From: a virus | Reading direction: 5' to 3' (one strand) | DNA: 64,000 nucleotides | IMG/VR virus record: IMGVR_UViG_3300021091_004142 | Location: 44,626-108,625 of that record | Notes under the pieces: generated by a model | What the model saw: only the letters and a program-made list of their open reading frames with translations | Databases searched by the model: none | What the model was told of the DNA's origin: nothing | Shown: in pieces, positions 8,122 through 16,412 of the stretch | Layout: each line of letters opens with the position of its first letter | Numbering within the stretch: the first letter of the stretch is position 1 | Program-made: the position numbers and the translations under genes

Positions 8122-9159
8122 TTAGAACGGTGCAACTGTGGTGTCAACCTGTACTGCGACAGGTGCGTTGGCTGGCTTGTTGGTCGAGTTAGACCAGACA
8201 TCCAGATCCACGTTACCATTGGCAGTCACAACCGTCCAACGACCACACGGTGCGTTGGTTGCGTTGTACTTGTCTCTGGTAACTTTCTCACCATTGGCTT
8301 GCACATCAACCTGACGAGAAGCACCAGACCAGATCACTGGGTACTGACGGCTCATGTCAAGTTCGTTCTTGATCTTGGCTTCGTGCAGTTTGACATCCCC
8401 TTGGGACATCTCGGCTGCCTTCTCCTGAATCTGCTTGGACAGGATGCTCGCTGCGGTCTTGTGTTCAATGACACGCACGAGGTTGCTGAACACCGCGTCA
8501 ACGATGTCAATGAAACCCTGACCAGTGGTGGATTGCTTGCGGTCGGCTGAACCCAACTCGAAGGCAACCACTTCCAGACCCTGATTGGCTTTCATGTCAT
8601 AGCAGGTGTGGAAACGCGGATTCTTGTGCAGCGTTGCCAGATCGTCAATACCACCTGCCGCCTTGAAGATTTCCACCGCGTGGGCGAAACCGTTCTGGCT
8701 GGCACCCATCTGTTGGAACATCAGTGGCATACCGTCGCTGAGGCCCTTGATCAGGTTGGTGTCGTTGAGGATCTTACGCACGTCATCAAGGCTCTTGCCC
8801 TTGGCGCTCTCAAGAATGAGGGTCTCGATCAACTCACTCAGCGTCATTACCTGACCGCCGAGTTCGACTTCAACCTTCAACTTGACTGGCTTGAACACGC
8901 CACCAAAGACTTGGCTGATACGGGGCTCTGCGTTCTGGCGGCGGACTTCGTGGTCACGAACCGTCAGACGAGTCCAGAATGCGGACTCCAGAGTCGCATA
9001 GGTGTCAATGGCATTGCCGTTGATGGAACCCTTGATCTTGACGCGCTTGTCCTTGATCAACTTGACGGTTGAACTCTGGGACTTGAGCGCATCGGGGTTC
9101 TCGGTGACAACAGCGAATGTGTCGCTCTTGATACCGAACTTGTTGCTTAGTGTGGACAT
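8122..9159 (-). CDS. Hypothetical soluble protein with SSB-like C-terminal tail
   Basis: 345 residues. Many charged helices in the middle, then a beta-rich C-terminal region ending VQVDTTVAPF. A terminal '(acidic)-x-P-F' is the protein-docking tail of bacterial SSBs. The unrelated gene at 11833-12345 ends SSDAPF. This suggests both act around single-stranded DNA or dock onto the same host partners, but no OB fold was recognised by eye. It is well expressed by design: strong terminator downstream and CGC/CGT arginine codons. Confidence 0.45.
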   Translation of the reverse strand: MSTLSNKFGIKSDTFAVVTENPDALKSQSSTVKLIKDKRVKIKGSINGNAIDTYATLESAFWTRLTVRDHEVRRQNAEPRISQVFGGVFKPVKLKVEVELGGQVMTLSELIETLILESAKGKSLDDVRKILNDTNLIKGLSDGMPLMFQQMGASQNGFAHAVEIFKAAGGIDDLATLHKNPRFHTCYDMKANQGLEVVAFELGSADRKQSTTGQGFIDIVDAVFSNLVRVIEHKTAASILSKQIQEKAAEMSQGDVKLHEAKIKNELDMSRQYPVIWSGASRQVDVQANGEKVTRDKYNATNAPCGRWTVVTANGNVDLDVWSNSTNKPANAPVAVQVDTTVAPF

Positions 9160-9252
9160 AATATGTTTTTTTCCTTTGTGTTTTATTGTTTGATATGATA
9201 TGATGTATTGCTGAAGGAAAGTTCACTGCTGAACGATCCCCTATTTTGTATT

Positions 9253-9453
9253 TCAATCGCCTGATTCAGGAACGATTGGTGAGGAACTTTCTCCACCAGC
9301 CTGTTCCTTGTAACCAGCAACGAAGTCGTCTTTGGCCGTTACCAATGTTGACTTTGTCTTGCTGATCGCAGCCTTACCACCACTCTTGGTGGACTTGGCG
9401 AGGTTCTTTGTTTGGGCGGTTGTCTTGCCCAACAGTTTACCTAACTTACGCAT
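9253..9453 (-). CDS. Small lysine-rich basic protein
   Basis: 66 residues beginning MRKLGKLLGKTTAQTKNLAK. Very Lys/Thr/Ser-rich with an acidic end (PIVPESGD). Likely binds nucleic acid or membrane. GAGGTAAT lies upstream of ATG at 9453. Confidence 0.6.
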   Translation of the reverse strand: MRKLGKLLGKTTAQTKNLAKSTKSGGKAAISKTKSTLVTAKDDFVAGYKEQAGGESSSPIVPESGD

Positions 9454-9476
9454 GACATTACCTCTTTCTTTTGTTG

Positions 9477-9548
9477 TTAGAATTCTTCATATGTTCCGAA
9501 TATTGCATCTATTAGTTCAGTGATTAGATCGAACAACCAATCAAACAC
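9477..9548 (-). CDS. 23-residue hydrophobic peptide
   Basis: GTG at 9548 preceded by GGGAGGTGAT. The peptide VFDWLFDLITELIDAIFGTY... is an amphipathic/hydrophobic helix with acidic residues. It lies 23 bp before the Lys-rich gene and just after an AAAATAGGGG element. It could be a leader peptide or a small membrane-active peptide. Confidence 0.4.
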   Translation of the reverse strand: MFDWLFDLITELIDAIFGTYEEF

Positions 9549-9611
9549 GCATCACCTCCCTTCAATATGACCCCTATTTTCCTAGGAATTTTTAAAACAG
9601 GAAGGCTAGTG

Positions 9612-9707
9612 TTATTTTTTTCTATCGTCATTAACCTTGGCCAATCCGACCAAGACTATGACAATAAGATTTAGAATGATTGCCGTGAATATTCCCGGTA
9701 ACAGCAT
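9612..9707 (-). CDS. 31-residue single-pass membrane peptide
   Basis: MLLPGIFTAIILNLIVIVLV then GLAKVNDDRKK: one transmembrane helix with a charged tail. Its ATG overlaps the stop of the preceding 31-residue gene (TAATG), a sign of translational coupling. Confidence 0.6.
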   Translation of the reverse strand: MLLPGIFTAIILNLIVIVLVGLAKVNDDRKK

Positions 9708-9802
9708 TACAAGCCCGGCTTTCGCCGGAACTTGTATGCTGCACCAGAAATTAGGAATGCAATCGTGGTGACGATCAAACCAATTTTAGTGATCGGTTTC
9801 AT
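9707..9802 (-). CDS. 31-residue membrane peptide
   Basis: MKPITKIGLIVTTIAFLISG then AAYKFRRKPGL: one transmembrane helix with a basic C-terminal tail. Its ATG overlaps the stop of 9799-10119 (ATGA). The first R of KFRRK is a CGG codon used as Arg. Together with 9612-9707 it forms a pair of tiny coupled membrane proteins. Confidence 0.6.
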   Translation of the reverse strand: MKPITKIGLIVTTIAFLISGAAYKFRRKPGL

Positions 9803-10119
9803 GAGTACAACTCCTCTTTACGAATTTCACCCAGCATTTCGTACAAGCCTGCACGATAGTTGTCCACAATGGCTTTTGCCTGTTCGAAATTCGCACAGGG
9901 CATCGTGTAGTCGAAGTGGTCTGACGAGTCACCAGTTGGTGATTGAACGGCGAACTCGATCTGGCTGAAAGAAGGGAACCTATCCAAGGCTTTGTACCAC
10001 ATCGCATTGAACGAAGTGATCATACCCTTGGGCATGGACTTTCCGTCTTTGCGGTAGACAAAGAACCCGTAGATACTGCTGCTATCGGTGTCGTATTGGT
10101 TTTCGTGGAATATGTACAT
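9799..10119 (-). CDS. Hypothetical protein
   Basis: 106 residues, not recognised. Mixed alpha/beta, soluble, with two aromatic-rich stretches (IYGFFVYRKDG, AMWYKALDRFPSF). Its start overlaps the stop of 10119-10253 and its stop overlaps the next start, so it is embedded in a coupled operon. Confidence 0.7.
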   Translation of the reverse strand: MYIFHENQYDTDSSSIYGFFVYRKDGKSMPKGMITSFNAMWYKALDRFPSFSQIEFAVQSPTGDSSDHFDYTMPCANFEQAKAIVDNYRAGLYEMLGEIRKEELYS

Positions 10120-10253
10120 TATTCACTCTCTTTCTTTTTGGCTCTGGGATTATGGAAACCGGGATTTGCTTTGCGGCGGGCAGAACGACGCTTGTTTTTT
10201 TCCTTCAAGCGTTCGGATTCCTTCCACCATTTGGTGTTTTCAGGACTTGCCAT
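10119..10253 (-). CDS. Small highly basic protein
   Basis: 44 residues, MASPENTKWWKESERLKEKN followed by an Arg/Lys-rich tail. GGAG lies about 7 bases before the ATG inside the end of the upstream gene. Its stop (TAATG) overlaps the next start. Probably binds nucleic acid. Confidence 0.65.
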   Translation of the reverse strand: MASPENTKWWKESERLKEKNKRRSARRKANPGFHNPRAKKKESE

Positions 10254-10446
10254 ACTTCATCTCCTTATTCAGATAGTGATCGTAGACGGACTGCATCTCT
10301 TCGGTCTTGAAACCATCCTTGGTCCTTTTGCTTGGAACCTTGTCCTTGGTCACAAACAAACCGACGATGAACATTACCGAAAATGCGATGACCATCCAGA
10401 TTAGTTGAGCACGCATTACTGCTTTGGTTAACTTCCATGATGACAT
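10240..10446 (-). CDS. Single-pass membrane protein
   Basis: 68 residues. Helix at about 12-33 (MRAQLIWMVIAFSVMFIVGL) followed by a charged cytoplasmic-type tail. Its ATG overlaps the stop of 10446-10622 and its end overlaps the next gene by 14 bases. Confidence 0.65.
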   Translation of the reverse strand: MSSWKLTKAVMRAQLIWMVIAFSVMFIVGLFVTKDKVPSKRTKDGFKTEEMQSVYDHYLNKEMKYGKS

Positions 10447-10622
10447 TACTTTACCCCTTTGTTTTTGTTGAATATTTTCTTAGCCCACTGCCTATCGGCA
10501 TAGTGGGGATCAATTGCATCGATACGATCAAGTATCGTGTATTCAAGTTTGCTCAATTTGACGGCTATGCGCCAACAAGCATTCTTTATTTTCCACATTA
10601 CTGGCAATAACACATATTTCAT
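10446..10622 (-). CDS. Small hypothetical protein
   Basis: 58 residues starting MKYVLLPVMWKIKNACWRIA: an amphipathic N-terminal helix and then a basic end (KKIFNKNKGVK). It starts six bases after an AAAATAGGGG element and its stop TAATG couples to the next gene. Confidence 0.65.
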   Translation of the reverse strand: MKYVLLPVMWKIKNACWRIAVKLSKLEYTILDRIDAIDPHYADRQWAKKIFNKNKGVK

Positions 10623-10636
10623 AATTACCCCTATTT

Positions 10637-10858
10637 TTAGTGCGACCTTGGAATACCAAGTACATTCATCTCGTTGTTCTCAATGATGGAAACCCAAACA
10701 ATGCGGCACGAATCACAAACCCAGTGTTTGCGCGTGTCGTCAATGATCAGGTCACAATCACGAACTTCGCGTTCTTCAGTGAGTGTCAGTTGTTTTACTC
10801 TCATCGGAACATTGTGTATGGTGCACTTGGGCACCAAATCTGTCCATTCTTGCGTCAT
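10637..10858 (-). CDS. Small zinc-ribbon-like protein
   Basis: 73 residues with C12-x2-H and CDSC motifs (PKCTIHNVPM ... HWVCDSCRIVW), consistent with a zinc ribbon. It is the first gene of the coupled chain running to 9612. Upstream are a TATAAT-like box and an AAAATAGGGGGG element. Confidence 0.65.
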   Translation of the reverse strand: MTQEWTDLVPKCTIHNVPMRVKQLTLTEEREVRDCDLIIDDTRKHWVCDSCRIVWVSIIENNEMNVLGIPRSH

Positions 10859-10929
10859 GAAACACCCCCCTATTTTTCTAGTGTAAATTTTTAGAATTAT
10901 AAGCTAATAAAAAATTTTTTTATATATTA

Positions 10930-11151
10930 TTATCGAGTGGGCAGGGCTTGCGCCCCACCCACTAGGTTCGCCGTAGGTGGGTCAGCCAGATGGGACATTA
11001 CTCGGTTGAACCGAAACCCGTCAATGGCCCGGCATTTAAGCCAGTCCCATAACCATGGGGAGTTGCGAACGCCTTCCCCACTTTTAATTTTGTGACATAC
11101 TATTGCACTTTGTCTACTTGGTATGTCAGCAAGAGCTGTCTGATGCTGCAA
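10930..11151 (-). CDS. Doubtful small ORF ending in a terminator hairpin
   Basis: Open for 73 codons from a TTG, with a protein-like stretch (SPWLWDWLKCRAIDGFRFNR). Its last codons form a strong hairpin, GTGGG(T)GGGGC-GCAA-GCCC(TG)CCCAC at about 10939-10965, followed by AT-rich DNA. The hairpin looks like the transcript terminator of this unit. The ORF may be real with a 3' terminator overlap, or the region may be an untranslated RNA. Confidence 0.35.
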   Translation of the reverse strand: MQHQTALADIPSRQSAIVCHKIKSGEGVRNSPWLWDWLKCRAIDGFRFNRVMSHLADPPTANLVGGAQALPTR

Positions 11152-11261
11152 TTACACCATTGATGTATCCACGGGACATCAATCTCCCATTAATAGCGCC
11201 CTGTGTGTTGCTCCGAAGATATCAACACACTCCGACATCCTTTGGGGCGGGCCAACCCAGT

Positions 11262-11408
11262 TCACAATAAGTTTCGTCTATCCTGTACGTACTTCCACTT
11301 AAGGGCCGACACAGAATAAACCCGGACAATCCAACCATTCTCCGCTAACATCGGTTCTTCGCCCGATGGCATAACCCTGCATGTGATTACGGTTGTACAG
11401 GGAAACAT
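11262..11408 (-). CDS. Small hypothetical protein
   Basis: 48 residues, MFPCTTVITCRVMPSGEEPM onward, starting two bases after the preceding gene ends. Contains an in-frame CGG read as Arg (I-V-R-V). Ends in a basic helix. No recognised family. Downstream (11160-11255) two perfect short hairpins (TTGATGT/ACATCAA and GTGTGTTG/CAACACAC) are seen. Confidence 0.5.
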   Translation of the reverse strand: MFPCTTVITCRVMPSGEEPMLAENGWIVRVYSVSALKWKYVQDRRNLL

Positions 11409-11409
11409 C

Positions 11410-11616
11410 TTATACGTTATTGTCCTCCGGGATTGAGGAAGCTGCCATCACATTGAAGAGATGGAACTCTTGTTCTGCACTTTGGTACTTGTCCCACTTG
11501 GAAGAAGGTGCGTTCTCGACGATGCTGACGATTTCCGCCAACACCTGAGACCTATCTCCCCGCTTGGGAATCATTACTTCAAACGGAATTACTGGATTCA
11601 CTGATTGCTTAGGCAT
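11410..11616 (-). CDS. Small hypothetical protein
   Basis: 68 residues from ATG at 11616 with GGAGGG upstream. It begins MPKQSVNPVIPFEVMIPKRG and has a helical middle (VLAEIVSIVENA). An in-frame upstream start at 11757 would run through a terminator hairpin and is rejected. Confidence 0.65.
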   Translation of the reverse strand: MPKQSVNPVIPFEVMIPKRGDRSQVLAEIVSIVENAPSSKWDKYQSAEQEFHLFNVMAASSIPEDNNV

Positions 11617-11692
11617 GATGCCCTCCACTGTTGACTTGGATGTTACCCCTATTTTTTTTGTATTACCATTCAAGCACCCACACGAAAAGACG

Positions 11693-11736
11693 ACCCAGCC
11701 CGACGGTGAGAAGTGCATAGCACCGCCGGACTGGGT
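11693..11736 (-). terminator. Strong hairpin terminator
   Basis: ACCCAGCCCGACGGTG and CACCGCCGGACTGGGT form 16 pairs including two G-T wobbles, with a 12-base loop, then TCTTTTC on the minus strand. Confidence 0.75.
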
Positions 11737-11832
11737 GTCCCCAAGGAGGGATAGCAAGAACCTATATACCTAGACCAATTTTTTATTGGCAGGGGGGCCG
11801 AAGCCCCCCCACCAACACATTCCGCCGTTCGG

Positions 11833-12345
11833 TCAGAACGGTGCGTCACTGCTCTCAGCGACCACCACTGGCCGCGTCGGCTGCGACATCCGACTCTTCA
11901 GCGCTGCGAACGCTGCGTTGTCCATCTTCACCGCTGCTGGCCTGCTCCGCTGGTAGGTCTCAACCACGAAGTTCACGGGGTACACCGTGATTTGCGGGTG
12001 GACGCTGCCATCCTTGTAGGTCAACTCGGTGGCCTTCCCCAGCACGATGTCGTCGCACAAGACGCGCAACACACCCTTCGGGTTGATTCCACCAGTCGCA
12101 CTGCGAACCACTTCGTCCACATAGGACTTCAGGTTCACTGAGTGCTTGGCACCGTCCACTTCCACGGTCAACTGGTCATCTTCGTTGATTGCCCAGTTGT
12201 ACGCGTTGACCTGACGGTCTTCCGCCGAAACGGCATCAAAGCCAACAGGCCCAACTAGCACCTGCCAGAATCGCTTGCCCGTCTCGGTGTTCACTCGCTC
12301 CTGCCAATCATTGTTGGCGTAGAGCGCCTTCAGTATCTGCTTCAT
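11833..12345 (-). CDS. Hypothetical protein with SSB-like C-terminal tail
   Basis: 170 residues from ATG at 12345 (AGGAGCC upstream); an upstream in-frame start at 12438 would include two AAAATAGGGG elements and is unlikely. N-terminal MKQILKALYANNDWQERVN, a beta-rich middle, and a disordered end PTRPVVVAESSDAPF. The terminal D-A-P-F resembles an SSB docking tail. GC-rich codons. A ssDNA-binding or replication accessory role is inference. A GGGGGGC-TTCG-GCCCCCC hairpin follows at 11792-11810. Confidence 0.5.
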   Translation of the reverse strand: MKQILKALYANNDWQERVNTETGKRFWQVLVGPVGFDAVSAEDRQVNAYNWAINEDDQLTVEVDGAKHSVNLKSYVDEVVRSATGGINPKGVLRVLCDDIVLGKATELTYKDGSVHPQITVYPVNFVVETYQRSRPAAVKMDNAAFAALKSRMSQPTRPVVVAESSDAPF

Positions 12346-12603
12346 ATTGCTGCGGCTCCTTGACCGCTTTGCCACTTTCTTACGCAGGCAGTGACCGCCT
12401 GAAGAGGCTCGGGAATGAGCCCCTATTTTCAGAGTCAAACCCGTTCAGCAACGCCAAACGGGGAAAGACCCCTATTTTGCGCGTTAGACCCGTAAGAAGA
12501 GTCAACACGCAACAACCCAAGCCAGCCAAGCAACCTAGAGCCTAGCCAGCCAGAGAGACCTATTTAGAATACCCATAGGTATTCACAATCAATAAAGGAT
12601 TAA

Positions 12604-15246
12604 TTACTTGAGGTCAGCCAAACCTTGGATCAACAGGTCCATGACCGTGGGTTGTCCTTCCTGGCCATTCTGGAAGATGATCCGGTCACTGAGACCGTAC
12701 TTGCCAGAGTTCAGGCTCGGATCCACGATGTACCGGTACAGCAGTACAGCCCACTTTTCTGGTGCTGTGTGTGAATTGATCCTGTTGTACAGGTCCGATT
12801 GAATATCGCCAATTTCCCTGCTGCGCTCGGTTTCGGCAAACATCTTGAGATACTTGCTGTTGAACCCGAGTTTACCGGCCTTGGCCACTGAGGAGTGGTA
12901 CTTTGCATCTGCACGCTTGAGGCGCACATCGAACTCCTTGAAGAGTCCACTTGCCCATTCGACGTGTTCCGGCTTGACTATCGACAATTTGTCCATGACC
13001 AACTGACGAGTTTCAGATTCCAGACGACGACCGAATGAAACTTCAACGATCATCTTCTTGACTTGATCCAGGGTGTGCTTGTTCACATTGTCCATACGGG
13101 TGAATTTGCCATCCACCAGAATGTCCTCAAGCATGTCCTGATCTGTTTCGTCCATGCCAATCGACAGACGTGTCTTGAACACGAACTTGTCAACAGGCAC
13201 CTGTTCGCGAATGATTTCATTCACGATCAACTTTTGCATGTGCAACATTCCAAACTTCAGGTAGAGGAAGGAATCGATGTCCGCCTCCTGTTGATTGGTG
13301 TCGATCACATCGTTGCTGTTTGCCGGCAGCCACTCAGGATAGCTCACTCCCATGATTGCAGAGTAAGCCATGATCAAGTTGGCATACGTACCTACGTTGG
13401 GATTTACCAACTGTGCCCTGATCATCCGTTTGACGTTGTCTCGTGTGATCATCCTGCTGGTGTACTCCACTGAATGAGGAATCTCTCCTCGCTCAGAGGT
13501 CTCCAGCAAAGTCGACATGCCGAATGGAGCAGTGTTCAAGTCGATGACCGGAACCCGCTCGTCATTACGCCTGTGCCATGGCATGGTCTCTGCATCAAAC
13601 CACTCAATGCTGTACCCACCTGGTCCGTTTGGTGAACGAATCACTACGCAGACGTCGATGGCTTCCTCCGGTGTCTCTGGCACAATCATGTTGACTGGCA
13701 GTACCGAGTCCGAATACAGCTTCTCCAGTTTCTCTCGACCATACTGGCTGCACCAGATTTTGATCCAGATGAACTTGGCTTGATCACCGTCTTGATCCCA
13801 TGTGTCATGCAACACAGCGGTATCAACGAACCTGTCGGTGGGAATTACCACACCAACATTCTCCAGATAGAAGACACAATTGCGCTTCTCTTCCGGAAGG
13901 TCCATCATCGCCATGTGCTCCAAGGCAGCATAGGTGTTGACGGTTGCCATGAATGCATTGCTCATTGGCAGCCACCAACGGTTGTTGTCTCGTGCTGATT
14001 GCATCTGCATTTCTACAGAACCAATCGCCAGCCTGTTAAAGCAAGCAGAAGCAGACAGATCATTCCCTGCCTCAAGCCACCTGACAACAGCGGTCTTCCA
14101 ACCAGCCACTACAGGTTCTTCGTGGTGCACACCAGCTTCGTCATGAGCAAACTTTACTTGGTGCAAGATGAAGTCCGGCACTTTGTTGTCTGCGAACGAT
14201 TTGGTGATGTCATCCACCAATGACTCTGAGTCCTGAACGAAACGCTCTTCGGTGAACAACCAATCGTGATTGTGGAACGTGCTCTGCATGTCCCACATCG
14301 CCGTGTGGATGTTCTCGTGAATGAACGCCGTTGCCAGATAGTTGTTGCCATCCGAATGGAACTCCGGCTTGATTGCACTGCTGTGGAAGATGACATCATG
14401 AGACATCACCCTGTCAGGCCTGCACAAACCCAAACCCTTTACGAGTCCGTACGGAGTCCTCAGTCGGAAGATGAACCGGTCAATCTTGTTGCCCATGATC
14501 ATTGCAATCATACGGCGCTTTTCATGACCTTCTTCCATCTTGTAGCACATCTCCCGCAAGAAGCTCTGACTGACAATGATTGGTCCGTCGTACGGATTGC
14601 AATTATTGCCATCAGGGCTCATCTCCAGGGTGACTTCTTCACGAGCAGCAGGCCAGTTACCCGGTCCGTGATCATGTTCAGCTTCTGGGATTTCATTGCT
14701 GGGGTCCACCAACATCAAGCAGCTCAGTTCGTCGAACTTACCAGACTTGTACATCTGGCATGAACGACCAACTTCTTGCAGTCGCTTTGGTGTCTTCTTT
14801 GCATCCAGTGCAATCATGTCCATTGCCTCGAGGCTGAAGATCTCACGATCCATTCCATCGATGTAAAGGAAGAATGCATAGGTCGCATTTGCCCAAGCAA
14901 AAGTGGATCCATCAACCAACAGGTCGATATTGGTCCTCTTCAACTTGATTTCATGCTTTAGGTCACTGATTGAGATTGAACCAAGTCGGAATGTGAATCC
15001 TCTTTTGTTCAACTTGCTCAACGCAGGGTAGATCCAGGTTCCATTGTGGATTTCCATCAGGTAGTTGGAAATTGTCCTACCTTGTGGAGTCCGTGTCTGG
15101 ACTTGGATTGGCTCTTTGGTATCCCTGAACAGTTCCAGAGCAGACTTTTCGTGTGCCCTGGGATTGTTGGTCAGGATTCGCCACTTTCCTGACAGGAATG
15201 CGATGATCGGGATTTCGCCCTTCACCGCTTGGTTGATTGCGCTCAT
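12604..15246 (-). CDS. Large protein, possible RdRp/YonO-like single-chain RNA polymerase
   Basis: 880 residues, ATG at 15246 with AAAGGAAAC upstream. Around residue 486 is DTWDQDGDQAKFIWIKIW, an exact D-x-D-G-D as in the catalytic loop of RdRp/YonO and multisubunit RNA polymerases. It is followed by VVIRSPNGPGGYSI (about 539) and NPNVGTYANLIM (about 617). The same three blocks are in 1326-3911. In RdRp-type enzymes the aspartates bind the catalytic Mg2+. If correct, the phage carries its own transcriptase that could read the repeated elements in the left arm. At least two CGG codons (T-R-T, D-R-I) are read as Arg. The call rests on motifs only; a structural comparison would decide. Confidence 0.4.
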   Translation of the reverse strand: MSAINQAVKGEIPIIAFLSGKWRILTNNPRAHEKSALELFRDTKEPIQVQTRTPQGRTISNYLMEIHNGTWIYPALSKLNKRGFTFRLGSISISDLKHEIKLKRTNIDLLVDGSTFAWANATYAFFLYIDGMDREIFSLEAMDMIALDAKKTPKRLQEVGRSCQMYKSGKFDELSCLMLVDPSNEIPEAEHDHGPGNWPAAREEVTLEMSPDGNNCNPYDGPIIVSQSFLREMCYKMEEGHEKRRMIAMIMGNKIDRFIFRLRTPYGLVKGLGLCRPDRVMSHDVIFHSSAIKPEFHSDGNNYLATAFIHENIHTAMWDMQSTFHNHDWLFTEERFVQDSESLVDDITKSFADNKVPDFILHQVKFAHDEAGVHHEEPVVAGWKTAVVRWLEAGNDLSASACFNRLAIGSVEMQMQSARDNNRWWLPMSNAFMATVNTYAALEHMAMMDLPEEKRNCVFYLENVGVVIPTDRFVDTAVLHDTWDQDGDQAKFIWIKIWCSQYGREKLEKLYSDSVLPVNMIVPETPEEAIDVCVVIRSPNGPGGYSIEWFDAETMPWHRRNDERVPVIDLNTAPFGMSTLLETSERGEIPHSVEYTSRMITRDNVKRMIRAQLVNPNVGTYANLIMAYSAIMGVSYPEWLPANSNDVIDTNQQEADIDSFLYLKFGMLHMQKLIVNEIIREQVPVDKFVFKTRLSIGMDETDQDMLEDILVDGKFTRMDNVNKHTLDQVKKMIVEVSFGRRLESETRQLVMDKLSIVKPEHVEWASGLFKEFDVRLKRADAKYHSSVAKAGKLGFNSKYLKMFAETERSREIGDIQSDLYNRINSHTAPEKWAVLLYRYIVDPSLNSGKYGLSDRIIFQNGQEGQPTVMDLLIQGLADLK

Positions 15247-15315
15247 GATGAGTTTCCTTTCTCTTGAGCTACTAGCGGCCTCAGAATAGAGACCTAAGTA
15301 CTAGTCATAAAGTAA

Positions 15316-15333
15316 AAGGGGCCGAAGCCCCTT
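15316..15333 (-). terminator. Hairpin terminator
   Basis: AAGGGGC-TTCG-GCCCCTT followed by TTAC TTTATG on the minus strand; ends the transcript of 15395-15712. Confidence 0.8.
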
Positions 15334-15394
15334 CTACTGTCGGCTGAACCCGACTCTTGGTTTGCAGGGGTGACTTCTTTCCCCTGCTAGGTTA

Positions 15395-15712
15395 TTACTT
15401 CAAGCTCTCGATGACCTGATAGGTCTTCTCGGGCTGTCCGTCCACGTACTTGACTTTCGTCGTTCCGAGTCGGGTCTTTGGCGTTTTGGCAATGAATGCC
15501 TCGGCGCCCTCCTTGGTCGGGAACACATGGACCTGGTAGGTCTTGGGCTCCTGTGCCTTTGGAGTCTTGACGAACTGGCGCTTTGGCATGTCTTTCGCCA
15601 GTTCATCCGCTTCCTGGAGTTTGAAAACCCCCAGTGTGTTGTGGCAGCTGAATACCTCTGCCACGGTCGGGTGCGTATGCCCGCAGGCACCGCACTTGAT
15701 TTGCTTGTTCAT
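15395..15712 (-). CDS. Small protein with N-terminal zinc-ribbon-like cysteines
   Basis: 105 residues. CGACGHTHPTVAEVFSCH at residues about 7-24 gives a C-x2-C-x-H...C-H cluster that may bind zinc. The remainder is basic with two QVHVFPTKEGAEAF / YQVIESLK strands. AAGGAGGATGAC lies before ATG at 15712. A nucleic-acid contact role is plausible. Confidence 0.6.
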   Translation of the reverse strand: MNKQIKCGACGHTHPTVAEVFSCHNTLGVFKLQEADELAKDMPKRQFVKTPKAQEPKTYQVHVFPTKEGAEAFIAKTPKTRLGTTKVKYVDGQPEKTYQVIESLK

Positions 15713-15814
15713 GTCATCCTCCTTGTATGGATGTACATTGCGTCATTTTTGATTTGGGAAACGACACTTCAACCCTGACTGATACTTGAAGTCTAAGTAC
15801 TAGTCATAAAGAAA

Positions 15815-15836
15815 AAGGGGCCCTTTTGGACCCCTT
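15815..15836 (-). terminator. Hairpin terminator
   Basis: AAGGGG(T)CC-AAAA-GG(G)CCCCTT then TTTC on the minus strand. Confidence 0.75.
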
Positions 15837-15857
15837 CTTCTTTTCTTGCTTGCCTTG

Positions 15858-16289
15858 TTATTCGTAGATGTGACCGAAGTCGATCTCGCATTGATCAAGG
15901 CTTTCTTTTTCCTTGGTCTTCTTCGAGTTCATCAGTTCACCAATGATTTTTCTGCCTTCTGCCATTGACAGATAGGGCATGCCAGCCAAATGGCCAGCCA
16001 TCTTGTATTCGATACGTGACCATTGCGCGGTAGTGCCTCCGAAAGCGGACTCCCTGGCAATAACTTGGTCCACATACATCAGTTTCCTGATGAGTGCAAC
16101 TTGCGCGATGCTCATTATCTGAACTTGTCCAGTTCCATCGCACCGAAAGCACTTGTGGTGCAAGCCTTCCGGATCTTCGATGGTTGGCCACAATCCAGTG
16201 CCAGCACATCGCTCGCACTTGATGGTCAGTCCTTCAACGTAACCCTTCTGTATTGCCTTCTGTATTTCTTGATCAAACCGCTTACTCAT
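15858..16289 (-). CDS. DnaJ-type zinc-finger (CxxCxGxG) protein
   Basis: 143 residues from ATG at 16289 (GGGGAGGA upstream). CERCAGTGLW and CFRCDGTGQV form a single pair of CxxCxGxG repeats, the half-module of the DnaJ central zinc domain, at about residues 24-60. No J domain is present. The C-terminal part is helical. Such isolated modules usually mediate protein binding. Residue 4 (S-K-R-F) is a CGG read as Arg. Confidence 0.7.
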   Translation of the reverse strand: MSKRFDQEIQKAIQKGYVEGLTIKCERCAGTGLWPTIEDPEGLHHKCFRCDGTGQVQIMSIAQVALIRKLMYVDQVIARESAFGGTTAQWSRIEYKMAGHLAGMPYLSMAEGRKIIGELMNSKKTKEKESLDQCEIDFGHIYE

Positions 16290-16412
16290 GGGTTTTTCCT
16301 CCCCATTGTTGATTTTGGTAGCCGGATGGCTAGCCATAAAAAATAAAAGACTAGTAATATAGTTAAATTTACTAGCCATATATAGATCCCTTATTACCAA
16401 CCAATTAGCTGG

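Larger units (their letters stand above)
4438..12478 (-). repeat. AAAATAGGGG element family (8 copies)
   Basis: On the minus strand the sequence AAAATAGGGG (plus-strand CCCCTATTTT) occurs at 4438-4447, 9238-9247, 9571-9580, 10628-10637, 10867-10876, 11646-11655, 12420-12429 and 12469-12478. All are in the same orientation as the genes, in gaps 6 to about 90 bases before a start codon. Distance to the start is too variable for it to be only a ribosome binding site. A promoter core, transcript-processing site or leader element is plausible. It appears confined to the 4.4-12.5 kb block. Confidence 0.7.

Noticed and set aside
11160-11255. tRNA-like structure with CTCCGAAG in a loop, considered as a CGGN decoder
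   Set aside because: The stem is 8 bp with a 12-base loop and there are no D, T or acceptor arms; it is only a hairpin.
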